Positions 8,314 through 17,247 are shown, numbered from the stretch's first letter. The stretch is DNA of 64,000 nt from Sphingorhabdus wooponensis (GCF_003933235.1 NZ_RWJI01000002.1:310001-374000); one strand, 5' to 3'. The notes: generated by a model from the letters alone, not told the origin. Numbers and translations are program-made.

Positions 8314-8352
8314 TTGACGCAACACGGATAATCGATTACACAATTTATGTAA
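8314..8352 (+). promoter_or_regulatory. Divergent promoter region of the sulfur operon with candidate operator
   Basis: A TTGACG (8314-8319) with a 17-bp spacer to TACACA (8337-8342) could be the promoter of the rightward operon. The inverted repeat TTACA-N7-TGTAA (8336-8352) covers the -10 region in an AT-rich stretch, the sort of place an ArsR-family repressor would bind. Binding by the adjacent ArsR protein is inferred. Confidence 0.5.
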
Positions 8353-8375
8353 ATATGAATTTATAGGAGTTTTCC

Positions 8376-9293
8376 ATGCCCGACTCAGCGTTAGAAAATG
8401 CCATCGCGCAGGTGAGTGATGCCCAAAAGGGTGTTCCGATAATTCGTGCCTTTTTCGACAAACCGACTTTCACGGTCAGTTATGTGGTCCACGATCCTGA
8501 AACCAAGCAGGCCGCGATCATTGATAGCGTGCTTGATTTTGATCCTGCCTCAGGGCGAACATCGTTCGCGTCGGCGGATGCCATTATCGCATATGTTGCA
8601 CAGCAGGGCTTGGCCGTTGATTGGCTGCTCGAAACCCATGCGCATGCCGACCACCTTTCGGCAGCACCTTATTTGCAGCAAAAGCTTGGCGGCAAAATCG
8701 CCATCGGCGAACATATCGTTACCGTCCAGAATGTATTCGGAAAGCTGTTTAACGCTGGCACTGATTTTCAGCGTGACGGATCAGATTTTGATCAGCTTTT
8801 TGCCGATGGCGACCACTTCCAAATTGGGAAGCTGGACGTAACCGTCCTCCATGTCCCCGGTCATACGCCTGCGGACATTGCCTATGTCATTGGTGACGCC
8901 GTGTTCACAGGCGACACAATGTTCATGCCCGATTACGGCACGGCGCGCGCGGATTTTCCCGGCGGAAATGCGCGGCAATTGTTCCAGTCGTTGCGCCGGA
9001 TTTTGTCGCTGCCTGCCACGACGCGGCTCTTCATGTGCCACGACTATCTGCCTGCTGGTCGCACGGAATATGCATGGGAAACGACTGTGGAGGCAGAGCG
9101 TAAAGGCAATATCCATGCCCATGACGGCATAACCGAAGATGAATTTGTCGCGATGCGTGAGGCGCGCGATGCAACGCTCGATATGCCGCGCCTGATTTTG
9201 CCGTCGGTGCAAGTGAATATGCGCGCAGGCCATATGCCCGCGGCGGACGACAATGGCATCACATACCTCAAAATCCCGGTCAACGCCGTATGA
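8376..9293 (+). CDS. blh: Persulfide dioxygenase-like metallo-beta-lactamase-fold hydrolase (Blh/ETHE1 type)
   Basis: A 305-residue MBL-fold enzyme with the iron/zinc motif HAHADH (residues 88-93), the second metal segment LHVPGHTPADIAYV, FTGDTMFMPDYGTAR and FMCHDY. ETHE1/Blh proteins oxidise glutathione persulfide to sulfite. In many BigR operons Blh has an N-terminal DUF442 rhodanese domain; here that domain is on the SQR instead. ATG 8376 follows TAGGAG. It opens a rightward operon in which the next genes overlap by ATGA. Together with the SQR it would complete sulfide-to-sulfite oxidation. Confidence 0.9.
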   Translation: MPDSALENAIAQVSDAQKGVPIIRAFFDKPTFTVSYVVHDPETKQAAIIDSVLDFDPASGRTSFASADAIIAYVAQQGLAVDWLLETHAHADHLSAAPYLQQKLGGKIAIGEHIVTVQNVFGKLFNAGTDFQRDGSDFDQLFADGDHFQIGKLDVTVLHVPGHTPADIAYVIGDAVFTGDTMFMPDYGTARADFPGGNARQLFQSLRRILSLPATTRLFMCHDYLPAGRTEYAWETTVEAERKGNIHAHDGITEDEFVAMREARDATLDMPRLILPSVQVNMRAGHMPAADDNGITYLKIPVNAV

Positions 9294-9730
9294 TATCGGC
9301 CTTTCCCAACGCCATGCCTGTTGAGGGCTTTATGGGCGGCTTGCTGATTGGACTTGCGGCCGCAATAATGCTGCTCGGCCTTGGCCGGATCGCCGGCGTC
9401 AGCGGAATGGCGGCACGGGCAACCGGCATCGCGGATAGCGGAGCGCCGCGAAATGTCGCAATCGCATTCGTCGTCGGCCTTCCGCTTGGTGCGCTTCTGA
9501 TCGCGCAGACCGTTGGTGCGGTGAACGTCAGTTTTCCAGCATCCATCTGGCCGCTGATCATCGGTGGCTTACTCGTTGGTTATGGCACACGGCTCGGCTC
9601 GGGCTGCACCAGTGGCCATGGCGTATGCGGGCTGTCGCGTCTTTCGCCGCGGTCGATGGTGGCAACCGGCATGTTCATGGCAAGCGGGTTTGTGACCGTG
9701 GGGCTTCTGCGCGCGGGAGGCTGGCTATGA
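9290..9730 (+). CDS. YeeE/YedE family membrane protein, first of pair (PmpA-like)
   Basis: 146 residues with four hydrophobic segments. The family signature [19 protein letters not shown] is near residues 98-116, with the conserved cysteines expected to relay reduced sulfur species. The start overlaps the dioxygenase stop (ATGA). YeeE/YedE proteins import thiosulfate or related sulfur compounds, and split pairs like this one are common in BigR-type sulfur operons. Exact substrate unknown. Confidence 0.85.
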   Translation: MISAFPNAMPVEGFMGGLLIGLAAAIMLLGLGRIAGVSGMAARATGIADSGAPRNVAIAFVVGLPLGALLIAQTVGAVNVSFPASIWPLIIGGLLVGYGTRLGSGCTSGHGVCGLSRLSPRSMVATGMFMASGFVTVGLLRAGGWL

Positions 9731-10170
9731 CCCGGGCGCTTATCGCATTGCTCTCTGGAACGCTGTTCGGGGCAGGCCTTGCCTATTCGGGCATGTCAGA
9801 TCCTGCCCGCGTTCAGGCGTTTCTGGATCTGCTTGGCCAATGGGATCCAACGCTCGCTTTCGTCATGGGTGGCGCCATGCTGCCAATGGCCGTGGCTTGG
9901 GTGATTAGATCGCGGCTGTCTGCGCCGCTTGCGGCACCAACGTTCGATTTACCAGGCACGACCAAGCTCGATCGCCCGCTTGCCATTGGGGCCATATTGT
10001 TTGGAATGGGTTGGGGCATTGCCGGCCTTTGCCCCGGCCCTGCGCTTACTGACTTGGCGATTGCGCCGGGCGATGTCGCGCCATTTGTCGTTGCGATGTT
10101 TGTCGGCATGGCCGCGCAACGCTTCACAGCTTTTACATCCCAAAAACCAAAACAAGCGGGGCCTAAATGA
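9727..10170 (+). CDS. YeeE/YedE family membrane protein, second of pair (PmpB-like)
   Basis: 147 residues, four hydrophobic segments, with [20 protein letters not shown] around residues 91-110, the second-half signature of the family. The start at 9727 makes an ATGA overlap with the preceding gene; the frame is open upstream to 9625, but that part shadows the first protein. The pair probably forms one transporter of sulfur species equivalent to a fused YeeE. Confidence 0.85.
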   Translation: MTRALIALLSGTLFGAGLAYSGMSDPARVQAFLDLLGQWDPTLAFVMGGAMLPMAVAWVIRSRLSAPLAAPTFDLPGTTKLDRPLAIGAILFGMGWGIAGLCPGPALTDLAIAPGDVAPFVVAMFVGMAAQRFTAFTSQKPKQAGPK

Positions 10171-11750
10171 CGTTCAAATCCATCACGCCGGGCTTTTCTG
10201 TGTCAGGGCAATTGACGACAGAAGATCTGCATCACGCTGCCGCGCAGGGCTTCAAATCGGTTATCTGCAACCGGCCAGATGGCGAAGAGGCGGGGCAACC
10301 ATCCGCCGCCGCCATTCAGAAAGAAGCAGAAGCGCTTGGCCTGTCATTCACATATATTCCAGCCATCTCAGGCGCAGTTACGGACGATGATGCGGCGAAG
10401 ATGAAGGCGGCTCTGGCCCAAATGCCACCCCCCATTCTTGCCTATTGCCGCTCCGGCGCGCGTTCAGCCAAGCTTTGGGAAATGGCGACAAAAGCTCAGG
10501 ATGCAGCGCCATCCTCCGCCAAAATCTATGATGTGGTTATCGTGGGCGGCGGCAGTGCCGGCATCGCCACAGCCGCAAGCCTGTTAAAGCGCAATCAGAA
10601 GCTATCGGTTGCCGTAATCGAACCTTCAGAAGACCATTATTATCAGCCCGGCTGGACTATGGTTGGGGCTGGTGTTTTCTCGGCTGAATTCACCAAGCGC
10701 ACCGAAAAATCGGTCATGCCCAAAGCGGTTGACTGGATCAAAAAAGCAGCGTCGGGATTTGTGCCTGAGGACAATAAAGTGCTGCTCGCCGATGGCAGTT
10801 CGGTTGCCTATCGCGTGCTGGTGGCTTGCCCCGGGATCAAGCTGGATTGGGAGGCGATCGACGGCTTGACCGAAACACTCGGTCAAAATGGCGTAACGTC
10901 CAACTATCGTTACGACCTTGCCCCTTATACCAACCGCCTTGTGAAGGATTTCAAGCAAGGCCGCGCGCTGTTCACGCAGCCGCCAATGCCGATTAAATGT
11001 GCAGGCGCGCCGCAAAAATCAATGTATCTATCATGCAGTGCGTGGGAACGGGCAGGGGTATTGAACGACATTGATGTGCAATTCCACAATAGTGACGCAG
11101 TGCTGTTCGGGGTTGCCGCCTATGTGCCCGCACTGATGGAATATATCGAACGCTATGACGCGCACTTAAATTTTGAATCGAAGCTGGTTGCGATCGATGG
11201 CCCTGCCAAAATTGCGACATTTGAACAGAAACGCGGCGACATCATCACGCGGGTCGACGAAAAGTTCGACATGATCCATGTCGTCCCGCCGCAAGTCGCG
11301 CCGGATTTTGTGCGCAACAGCCCGCTGGCTGCCGCAAATGGTTTCATTGAGGTCAATGAAGCAACATTGCAGCATGTGCGCTATCCTAATGTCTTTGCAT
11401 TGGGCGATGCCTGCTCGGCGTCAAATGCCAAGACAATGGCGGCAGCGCGCAAGCAAGCGCCGGTGGTCGCGGTGAACGTATTGGCTGCTCTTGAGGGCAA
11501 GCCACCTGTCGCCGATTATGACGGCTATGGCAGTTGCCCGTTAACAGTCGAGCGCGGCAAGATTGTGCTCGCCGAATTTGGTTATGGCGGGAAATTGCTG
11601 CCGAGCTTCCCGAATTGGCTGATTGACGGCACGCGCCCATCGCGCCTTTCATGGCTGTTAAAGGACACCATCCTTCCGCCAATTTACTGGCACGGTATGC
11701 TCAAAGGGCATGAGTGGATGGTCAAGCCGCACAAGATCGGCGCGGCATAA
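10167..11750 (+). CDS. sqr: Fusion: DUF442/rhodanese-like sulfurtransferase + sulfide:quinone oxidoreductase (type II)
   Basis: 527 residues with two parts. Residues 1-110 are a TIGR01244/DUF442 domain (FSVSGQLTTEDL at the start, active-site loop AYCRSGARS with Cys94). Residues 120-527 are an FAD oxidoreductase (VVIVGGGSAGIATA at 123-136) of the human-SQOR-like class: Cys221 in VACPGIKLDW and Cys416 in GDACSASNAKT are the probable redox pair. The enzyme oxidises sulfide at the membrane, passes electrons to quinone and the sulfur to an acceptor; the fused domain could take the persulfide directly. The start overlaps the previous stop (ATGA). DUF442 on SQR rather than on Blh is notable. Confidence 0.9.
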   Translation: MTFKSITPGFSVSGQLTTEDLHHAAAQGFKSVICNRPDGEEAGQPSAAAIQKEAEALGLSFTYIPAISGAVTDDDAAKMKAALAQMPPPILAYCRSGARSAKLWEMATKAQDAAPSSAKIYDVVIVGGGSAGIATAASLLKRNQKLSVAVIEPSEDHYYQPGWTMVGAGVFSAEFTKRTEKSVMPKAVDWIKKAASGFVPEDNKVLLADGSSVAYRVLVACPGIKLDWEAIDGLTETLGQNGVTSNYRYDLAPYTNRLVKDFKQGRALFTQPPMPIKCAGAPQKSMYLSCSAWERAGVLNDIDVQFHNSDAVLFGVAAYVPALMEYIERYDAHLNFESKLVAIDGPAKIATFEQKRGDIITRVDEKFDMIHVVPPQVAPDFVRNSPLAAANGFIEVNEATLQHVRYPNVFALGDACSASNAKTMAAARKQAPVVAVNVLAALEGKPPVADYDGYGSCPLTVERGKIVLAEFGYGGKLLPSFPNWLIDGTRPSRLSWLLKDTILPPIYWHGMLKGHEWMVKPHKIGAA

Positions 11751-11755
11751 CCTTT

Positions 11756-13525
11756 ATGAAATTGGCACGCTATCTAACCATATTGGAATGGGGACGCGGC
11801 TATGGCGGCGTGACGTTGACCAATGACTTGGTGGCCGCTGCAATCGTCACAATCATGCTCATTCCGCAAAGCCTGGCTTATGCCATGTTGGCGGGCTTGC
11901 CACCGGAAATAGGGCTATACGCGTCTATTCTCCCCATCATTGCCTATGCCTTGTTCGGGACGAGCCGCGCACTCGCCGTTGGACCGGTGGCGGTGATTTC
12001 GCTGATGACTTTGACAGCGGCGAGCGCCGTTGCTGCACCGGGCAGCGCCGAATTTATTGCCGCCACGCTTGTCCTCGCGTTGCTGTCCGGGCTGATCCTG
12101 ATTGTCATGGGCGTGTTGCGTCTGGGTTTTCTCGCAAACCTGTTATCGCACCCTGTGGTGTCAGGGTTTATCACCGCAAGCGGTATCATTATTGCCACCA
12201 GCCAACTCAAGTCGCTGCTGGGCATTAAGGCGTCGGGTGAGGCACTGCCCGAGCTGGTCACGACGTTGATCGAAAATGCCAAGGACACAAATCCTTACAC
12301 CCTCGCGATTGGCGTGATTGCGACCGGATTTCTATTCTGGGTGCGCAAGGGTTTGAAACCCATGCTCGTCGGTTTCGGGCTGGCGGCGCGGCCCGCTGAT
12401 CTTGTTGCCAAAGCCGGCCCCATCGTCGCGGTCGCGTTGTCGATTTTGGCGGTCATTGCCTTCGATCTGGAAGCCAAAGGCGTGAAGGTGGTGGGCGACA
12501 TCCCGCAGAGCTTGCCGCCCTTTACTGTTCCCTTATTCGATGCGGAACTATGGCAGCGACTGGCCGTTCCTGCTTTATTGCTCAGCATTATTGGGTTTGT
12601 GGAATCGGTCTCGGTCGCGCAAACGCTCGCAGCGAAAAAGCGGCAGCGCATTGTTCCGGATCAGGAACTTATCGGCCTTGGCGCGGCCAATGTCGCCGCC
12701 GCTTTTTCGGGCGGCTATCCAGTCACGGGCGGATTTGCCCGCTCGGTGGTCAACTTTGATGCGGGTGCGGAAACCCCTGCCGCAGGTGCATTTACCGCGG
12801 TTGGCATATTGCTCGCGGCCTTGTTCCTGACGCCATTGCTCGCCTCTCTTCCCATCGCAACATTGGCAGGTACGATCATCGTTGCGGTCTTGAGCCTCGT
12901 CGATTTTAAAACGCCGCGCGCGATCTGGCATTATTCCAAAGCCGATTTTGCCGCGATGGCAGCGACAATAGCAGTGACGCTCCTGATTGGCGTTGAACCT
13001 GGCGTGATGGCCGGTGTCGGCCTGAGCCTCGCATTGTTCCTCTGGCGCGCCTCACGGCCACATGCCGCCATTGTGGGGCGGGTTCCCGAGACGGAGCATT
13101 TCCGAAATGTGAAACGCCACAAAGTGTTCACCGACCCCCGCATCCTGACCATTCGCATCGACGAAAGCCTGACCTATCTCAACGCGCGCTGGCTGGAAGA
13201 ATTCGTGCTGGAGGAGATTGCCGCACATCCCAAGCTCAAGCATCTCATCCTGATGGCCTCGGCGGTCAACGCGATTGACGCTTCTGCTCTGGAGAGCATC
13301 GAGGCCATCAATCACCGCATGGCCGATGCTGGCGTGTGCCTGCACCTGTCCGAAGTCAAAGGCCCGGTGATGGACGCGCTCGAACGTGCGCATTTTCTGC
13401 ACGAACTTACCGGACGGGTGTGGCTTTCACAAAATGAAGCTTTTGAGGCCGTGCTGGAAATCGCCAATCGCGAAGAAGAAACGCAAACGCCAACCGATTT
13501 GTGGATGGCAAGGGGACTGATATGA
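11756..13525 (+). CDS. SulP-family anion transporter with STAS domain
   Basis: About 589 residues: ten or more membrane segments in residues 20-430 with the SulP motif PQSLAYAMLAGLPPEIGLYAS (residues 37-57), then a cytoplasmic STAS domain (about 455-560). The start ATG at 11756 is 5 bp after the SQR stop. SulP proteins carry sulfate, bicarbonate or other anions. In this operon it most likely handles the sulfite/sulfate end product of sulfide oxidation; direction of transport is not evident. Confidence 0.9.
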   Translation: MKLARYLTILEWGRGYGGVTLTNDLVAAAIVTIMLIPQSLAYAMLAGLPPEIGLYASILPIIAYALFGTSRALAVGPVAVISLMTLTAASAVAAPGSAEFIAATLVLALLSGLILIVMGVLRLGFLANLLSHPVVSGFITASGIIIATSQLKSLLGIKASGEALPELVTTLIENAKDTNPYTLAIGVIATGFLFWVRKGLKPMLVGFGLAARPADLVAKAGPIVAVALSILAVIAFDLEAKGVKVVGDIPQSLPPFTVPLFDAELWQRLAVPALLLSIIGFVESVSVAQTLAAKKRQRIVPDQELIGLGAANVAAAFSGGYPVTGGFARSVVNFDAGAETPAAGAFTAVGILLAALFLTPLLASLPIATLAGTIIVAVLSLVDFKTPRAIWHYSKADFAAMAATIAVTLLIGVEPGVMAGVGLSLALFLWRASRPHAAIVGRVPETEHFRNVKRHKVFTDPRILTIRIDESLTYLNARWLEEFVLEEIAAHPKLKHLILMASAVNAIDASALESIEAINHRMADAGVCLHLSEVKGPVMDALERAHFLHELTGRVWLSQNEAFEAVLEIANREEETQTPTDLWMARGLI

Positions 13526-14931
13526 TGATCGAGCAGGAATGGGCAATAATTCTGGCCCGCGCACAATTTGCTTTTACCGTAAGCTTCCATTTTCTGTTCC
13601 CGGCGTTTTCGATTGGGCTCGCGAGCTTTCTCGCGGTTCTTGAGGGGCTGTGGCTGAAAACCGGTAAGGGCGTGTACGCCAATCTGTTTCGTTACTGGCT
13701 CAAGATATTCGCCGTCGTTTTTGCGATGGGCGTCGTTTCGGGCATCGTCATGTCCTACCAATTCGGCACCAACTGGTCGGTATTTTCGGACAAGGCCGGC
13801 CCCGTCATTGGGCCGTTAATGGCCTATGAAGTGCTGACGGCGTTCTTTTTGGAGGCTGGCTTTCTCGGCGTCATGCTTTTTGGCATCAACAAGGTTGGGC
13901 GTAAGCTCCACTTTGTTGCGACGCTGGCCGTCGCCATCGGCACCTTCATTTCCGCATTCTGGATATTGTCGGTGAACAGCTGGATGCAAACTCCGGTGGG
14001 ATATGAAATTGCGGCCAATGGTCAGTTCATGCCTGGTGATAGCTGGTGGACCATCATCTTCAACCCCAGCTTCCCCTACCGCCTCGTCCACACTTTGCTG
14101 GCGGCCTATCTGACAACGGCCTTTGCCGTGGGCGCGGTTGGTGCCTGGCATTTGTTGAAAGACAAAGCCAATCCGGGCGCGCGCAAAATGTTCTCTATGG
14201 CGATGTGGATGGCAGCCATCGTCGCGCCACTTCAGGTCGTGGCGGGTGACTTTCACGGCATCAACACGTTGGAGCATCAACCAGCTAAAGTCATGGCGAT
14301 GGAGGGGCATTATCAAAGCCATCCCAACGGCGCGCCATTGATTTTGTTTGGCATTCCGAACAGCAAAGAGCGAACGGTCGATTACGCCATTGAAATTCCC
14401 AAAGCATCGTCGTTGATCCTGAAGCATGATCTGAATGCACCGCTCGCTGGCCTTGATACCATCCCCGACGCAGACGAGCCGCCGGTTGGTATTGTCTTCT
14501 GGGCATTCCGGATCATGGTCGGTCTCGGCATGGCTATGGTAGCCATTGGCATGTGGAGCCTGCTCGCGCGGGCAAGAAAGCAGCTATATGAATGGTCGTG
14601 GCTCCATAAGGCGGCATTATTAATGGGCCCATCCGGCTTCATTGCCGTGCTTGCAGGCTGGGTGGTAACCGAAGTTGGACGGCAACCCTTCACAATCTAC
14701 GGCGTGCTGCGGACCGTAGACAGCGCATCACCGCTTGATGCACCCGCCGTTGCTTTCTCGCTTCTAGCCTTTGTCGTGGTGTATTTCGCAGTGTTCGGCA
14801 TGGGCATTTGGTATTTGTTGCGTTTGATGAAGAAACCACCGGAGGCGCACGAAAGCGCGCTCGATGGTGCCCCTATCCGAAGCGCAGGCATCACCCCTGC
14901 ACCAGCGGTATTGGAAGGAGCATCGACATGA
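13522..14931 (+). CDS. cydA: Cytochrome bd ubiquinol oxidase subunit I (cyanide-insensitive type)
   Basis: 469 residues. The N-terminal RAQFAFTVSFHFLFP carries the haem-ligand histidine (His23), NPSFPYRLVHTLLAAY a second ligand, and GRQPFTIYGVLRT the conserved C-terminal signature; GDFHGINTLEHQPAKVMAMEG is the quinol-site region. The short Q-loop is typical of CioA. bd oxidases reduce oxygen and are not inhibited by sulfide, unlike haem-copper oxidases, which fits the sulfide operon. The start overlaps the SulP stop (ATGA). Confidence 0.93.
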   Translation: MMIEQEWAIILARAQFAFTVSFHFLFPAFSIGLASFLAVLEGLWLKTGKGVYANLFRYWLKIFAVVFAMGVVSGIVMSYQFGTNWSVFSDKAGPVIGPLMAYEVLTAFFLEAGFLGVMLFGINKVGRKLHFVATLAVAIGTFISAFWILSVNSWMQTPVGYEIAANGQFMPGDSWWTIIFNPSFPYRLVHTLLAAYLTTAFAVGAVGAWHLLKDKANPGARKMFSMAMWMAAIVAPLQVVAGDFHGINTLEHQPAKVMAMEGHYQSHPNGAPLILFGIPNSKERTVDYAIEIPKASSLILKHDLNAPLAGLDTIPDADEPPVGIVFWAFRIMVGLGMAMVAIGMWSLLARARKQLYEWSWLHKAALLMGPSGFIAVLAGWVVTEVGRQPFTIYGVLRTVDSASPLDAPAVAFSLLAFVVVYFAVFGMGIWYLLRLMKKPPEAHESALDGAPIRSAGITPAPAVLEGAST

Positions 14932-15926
14932 TTGATCTGACGGTCATTTGGGCCAGCATCATTGGCTTTGCCATCATTGCCTATGTTGTCATGGACGGCT
15001 TTGATCTTGGCATCGGCATATTGTTTCCCTTTTTCAAAGTGGGCAAGGACCGCGATACCGCGATGAACAGTATCGCGCCTGTCTGGGACGGAAACGAAAC
15101 ATGGCTGGTGATGGGCGTCGGCGGTTTGCTTGCGGCCTTCCCGCTGGCGTACGCTATCATTTTGCCTGCGCTCTATGCCCCGATGATTGCGATGCTGCTC
15201 GGCCTTGTGTTTCGCGGCGTTGCGTTCGAATTTCGCTGGCGTGACCCCGCGCATCGCGAACTATGGGACAGGGCGTTTACGCTGGGCTCGTTCATTGCCA
15301 CCTTCGCGCAAGGGATAGCGCTTGGCGCGCTGCTCCAAGGCATTACCGTTGAAGGCCGCTCCTATGCCGGTGGATGGTGGGAATGGCTGTCGCCATTTAG
15401 CATTTTGACCGGCTTTGGGCTGGTGGTCGGCTACGCGCTTTTGGGCGCGTGCTGGCTGAACTGGAAAACTGAGGGCGCATTGCAGCGTCAAGCGGTCACT
15501 TATGCCGGACGACTGGGCATAAGCTTGCTATTGATGATCGGCCTGATCAGCCTCGCCACATTGACGCTTGAGGCGCAATATTATCTGCGTTGGTTGAGCT
15601 ATCCGGGTGTGCTGGCAACGGCCATAGTGCCGATTGCTACCATTGCCGTGACGTTCCTCTTCTATCGCAGTCTGCGTCGGACCAAAGACGCGCAGCCGTT
15701 CTTCTGGGCACTCGCATTGTTCGGCTTATGCCTGGTTGGCCTTGGCATTTCGATCTGGCCAAACGTCATTCCGGCGCGGGTCACCATCTGGGAAGCAGCG
15801 GCGCCGCATCGCAGCCAAGTCTTCATGTTGATCGGCGCGTCTATCATGGTCCCGATCATCGTTGCCTATACCGCATGGTCCTATTGGGTGTTTCGCGGCA
15901 AAGTCGGCCACGACGGATATCATTGA
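14928..15926 (+). CDS. cydB: Cytochrome bd ubiquinol oxidase subunit II
   Basis: 332 residues, eight or nine membrane segments. The N-terminus has VVMDGFDLGIGILFPF and the diagnostic segment WDGNETWLVMGVGGLLAAFPLAYA (about residues 57-80). Partner of the preceding subunit I, with an ATGA overlap and GGAAGGAG seven bases before the ATG. The larger open frame starting at 14808 is only an upstream extension. Together the pair forms the quinol oxidase that would accept SQR-derived electrons. Confidence 0.93.
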   Translation: MIDLTVIWASIIGFAIIAYVVMDGFDLGIGILFPFFKVGKDRDTAMNSIAPVWDGNETWLVMGVGGLLAAFPLAYAIILPALYAPMIAMLLGLVFRGVAFEFRWRDPAHRELWDRAFTLGSFIATFAQGIALGALLQGITVEGRSYAGGWWEWLSPFSILTGFGLVVGYALLGACWLNWKTEGALQRQAVTYAGRLGISLLLMIGLISLATLTLEAQYYLRWLSYPGVLATAIVPIATIAVTFLFYRSLRRTKDAQPFFWALALFGLCLVGLGISIWPNVIPARVTIWEAAAPHRSQVFMLIGASIMVPIIVAYTAWSYWVFRGKVGHDGYH

Positions 15927-16027
15927 TGCCGCGCGCTAAACAATTGGGCTGGTTCTTCGGCATCTGGATGCTGAGCGTCGGTGCTCTGGCGATTATCGGC
16001 GGTGTCATCCGTTGGGTATTGCTTTAA
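15926..16027 (+). CDS. DUF2474 small membrane protein (CydX-like subunit)
   Basis: A 33-residue peptide with one transmembrane helix (GWFFGIWMLSVGALAIIGGV) and a short basic N-terminus. Its ATG overlaps the cydB stop by one base. DUF2474 proteins follow cydAB in many Proteobacteria and are thought to act like CydX, stabilising the oxidase. It is too short for most gene finders, but its position and hydrophobicity support it. Confidence 0.8.
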   Translation: MPRAKQLGWFFGIWMLSVGALAIIGGVIRWVLL

Positions 16028-16052
16028 ACGTTTGCATAGGGAGAGGCGCAAA

Positions 16053-16916
16053 ATGACCGAGATGAACAATGGCCCGGAAACGTTGAAGGGCGAAGATTGG
16101 GCAGGCGAGATGGGGGCCAAATGGCTTGCCAATCTCGCATGTTTTGAAGGCATGATTGCCCCCATTGGCGAGGCGCTTCTTAGGCAAGCCGATTTTAAAC
16201 CCGGCGAACGCGTGCTTGATATCGGCTGCGGTGGCGGCGGGACGACAATTGCCATAGCCAAGGCCGTTGCGCCTTCGGGCGAAGTGGTTGGCATCGACAT
16301 TTCACCCGACTTGACGACCGCGTCTATGCGGCGAGCCAAAGACGCTGGAGTAACCAACATTGGATTCATCTGCGCTGATGGAGCCACGGTCCAGTTAGAA
16401 GATGCCCCGTTTGACAGGCTCTTTTCGCGCTTTGGCAGTATGTTTTTTCCCAAACCGCATAAGGCCTTTGCAAATTTGCACAGTCTGCTGCGTCCCGGTG
16501 CGCGGATTGATCTGGCGGTATGGGGTCCACCACGCGAAAATTTGTGGATGATGGAAATGATGGGCGTCGTCCGTCGCTATGTCGATATCCCCCCGGCGGT
16601 TCCCCGCGCGCCCGGGCCATTCGCGTTTGAAGACCTCGACTATCTGAACGAAATACTCGCGAGCGCCGGTTTTTCGGAAGCCAGCGCCGTCACCTATAAT
16701 GGGCTTCAACCGATTGGCGGCGTGAATGCCACACCGCATGATGCGGTATCTTTTGTGCTGTCTTCAATGGCGGCTGGACGCGCTCTAGAGGAACAAGGTG
16801 CAGATGTTCGCGCGGCAGCTGAAGCGGATTTGGTCGCGCTATTCCAGAGGCATTATGTAGCCGGACAAGGCGTGATGATGCAGGGTAAGGCTTGGCTCGT
16901 GTCGGCGACTGCTTAA
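16053..16916 (+). CDS. SAM-dependent class I methyltransferase
   Basis: 287 residues. Motif I RVLDIGCGGGGTTIAIA (about residues 52-68), acidic loop VVGIDISPD, motif II ICADGATVQLEDAPFDRLFSRFGSMFF. The family resembles UbiE/Coq5 small-molecule methyltransferases. ATG at 16053 follows AGGGAGAGG; the frame is open to 15981 but overlaps the DUF2474 peptide. It is 25 bp downstream of the oxidase genes and may be the last gene of the sulfur operon. A thiol or quinone acceptor would fit; the sequence does not say. Confidence 0.8.
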   Translation: MTEMNNGPETLKGEDWAGEMGAKWLANLACFEGMIAPIGEALLRQADFKPGERVLDIGCGGGGTTIAIAKAVAPSGEVVGIDISPDLTTASMRRAKDAGVTNIGFICADGATVQLEDAPFDRLFSRFGSMFFPKPHKAFANLHSLLRPGARIDLAVWGPPRENLWMMEMMGVVRRYVDIPPAVPRAPGPFAFEDLDYLNEILASAGFSEASAVTYNGLQPIGGVNATPHDAVSFVLSSMAAGRALEEQGADVRAAAEADLVALFQRHYVAGQGVMMQGKAWLVSATA

Positions 16917-17042
16917 ATATGGCCTCTTCTAATTGAAGCCGTGCTTTGGCCAACCTAAATGAGCGGCCGGTATGGTCGCGAGAACTGCCAAGCGTCCTGA
17001 GCGGCCTAAACGGCGGCTATTTGCGGTCGATGTATGAATGCA

Positions 17043-17156
17043 GACAGTCCGCTTCCGGCCCAATTTCGGTCATTACACCGAAGCGAATACGGTGGTCGCA
17101 ACAGCGGCAGCTTTCAGGCGACCGCCACCACCTTCTGAACGACGACATTTGGGTGG
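17043..17156. repeat. Structured intergenic repeat R2, copy 2
   Basis: About 114 bp, closely similar to 5331-5444, with the same two consecutive stem-loops. It fills most of the 16917-17247 gap between the methyltransferase and the DUF1330 gene. Bases just upstream (about 16990-17040) resemble 39315-39355 near the array's right end. I see no gene here. Confidence 0.7.
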
Positions 17157-17247
17157 ATCCCGGCGAAGCTCGCTTGGGTCAGGAAGAGGCCTGTTGGGTC
17201 ATTCCGATAGTTCTTGGGGCTCAGGCATATTTTTGCCATAAGCGGGC

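Noticed and set aside
13816-14427. A 203-codon minus-strand frame opposite cydA
   Set aside because: A shadow of a gene with unmistakable cytochrome bd motifs; its translation resembles nothing.
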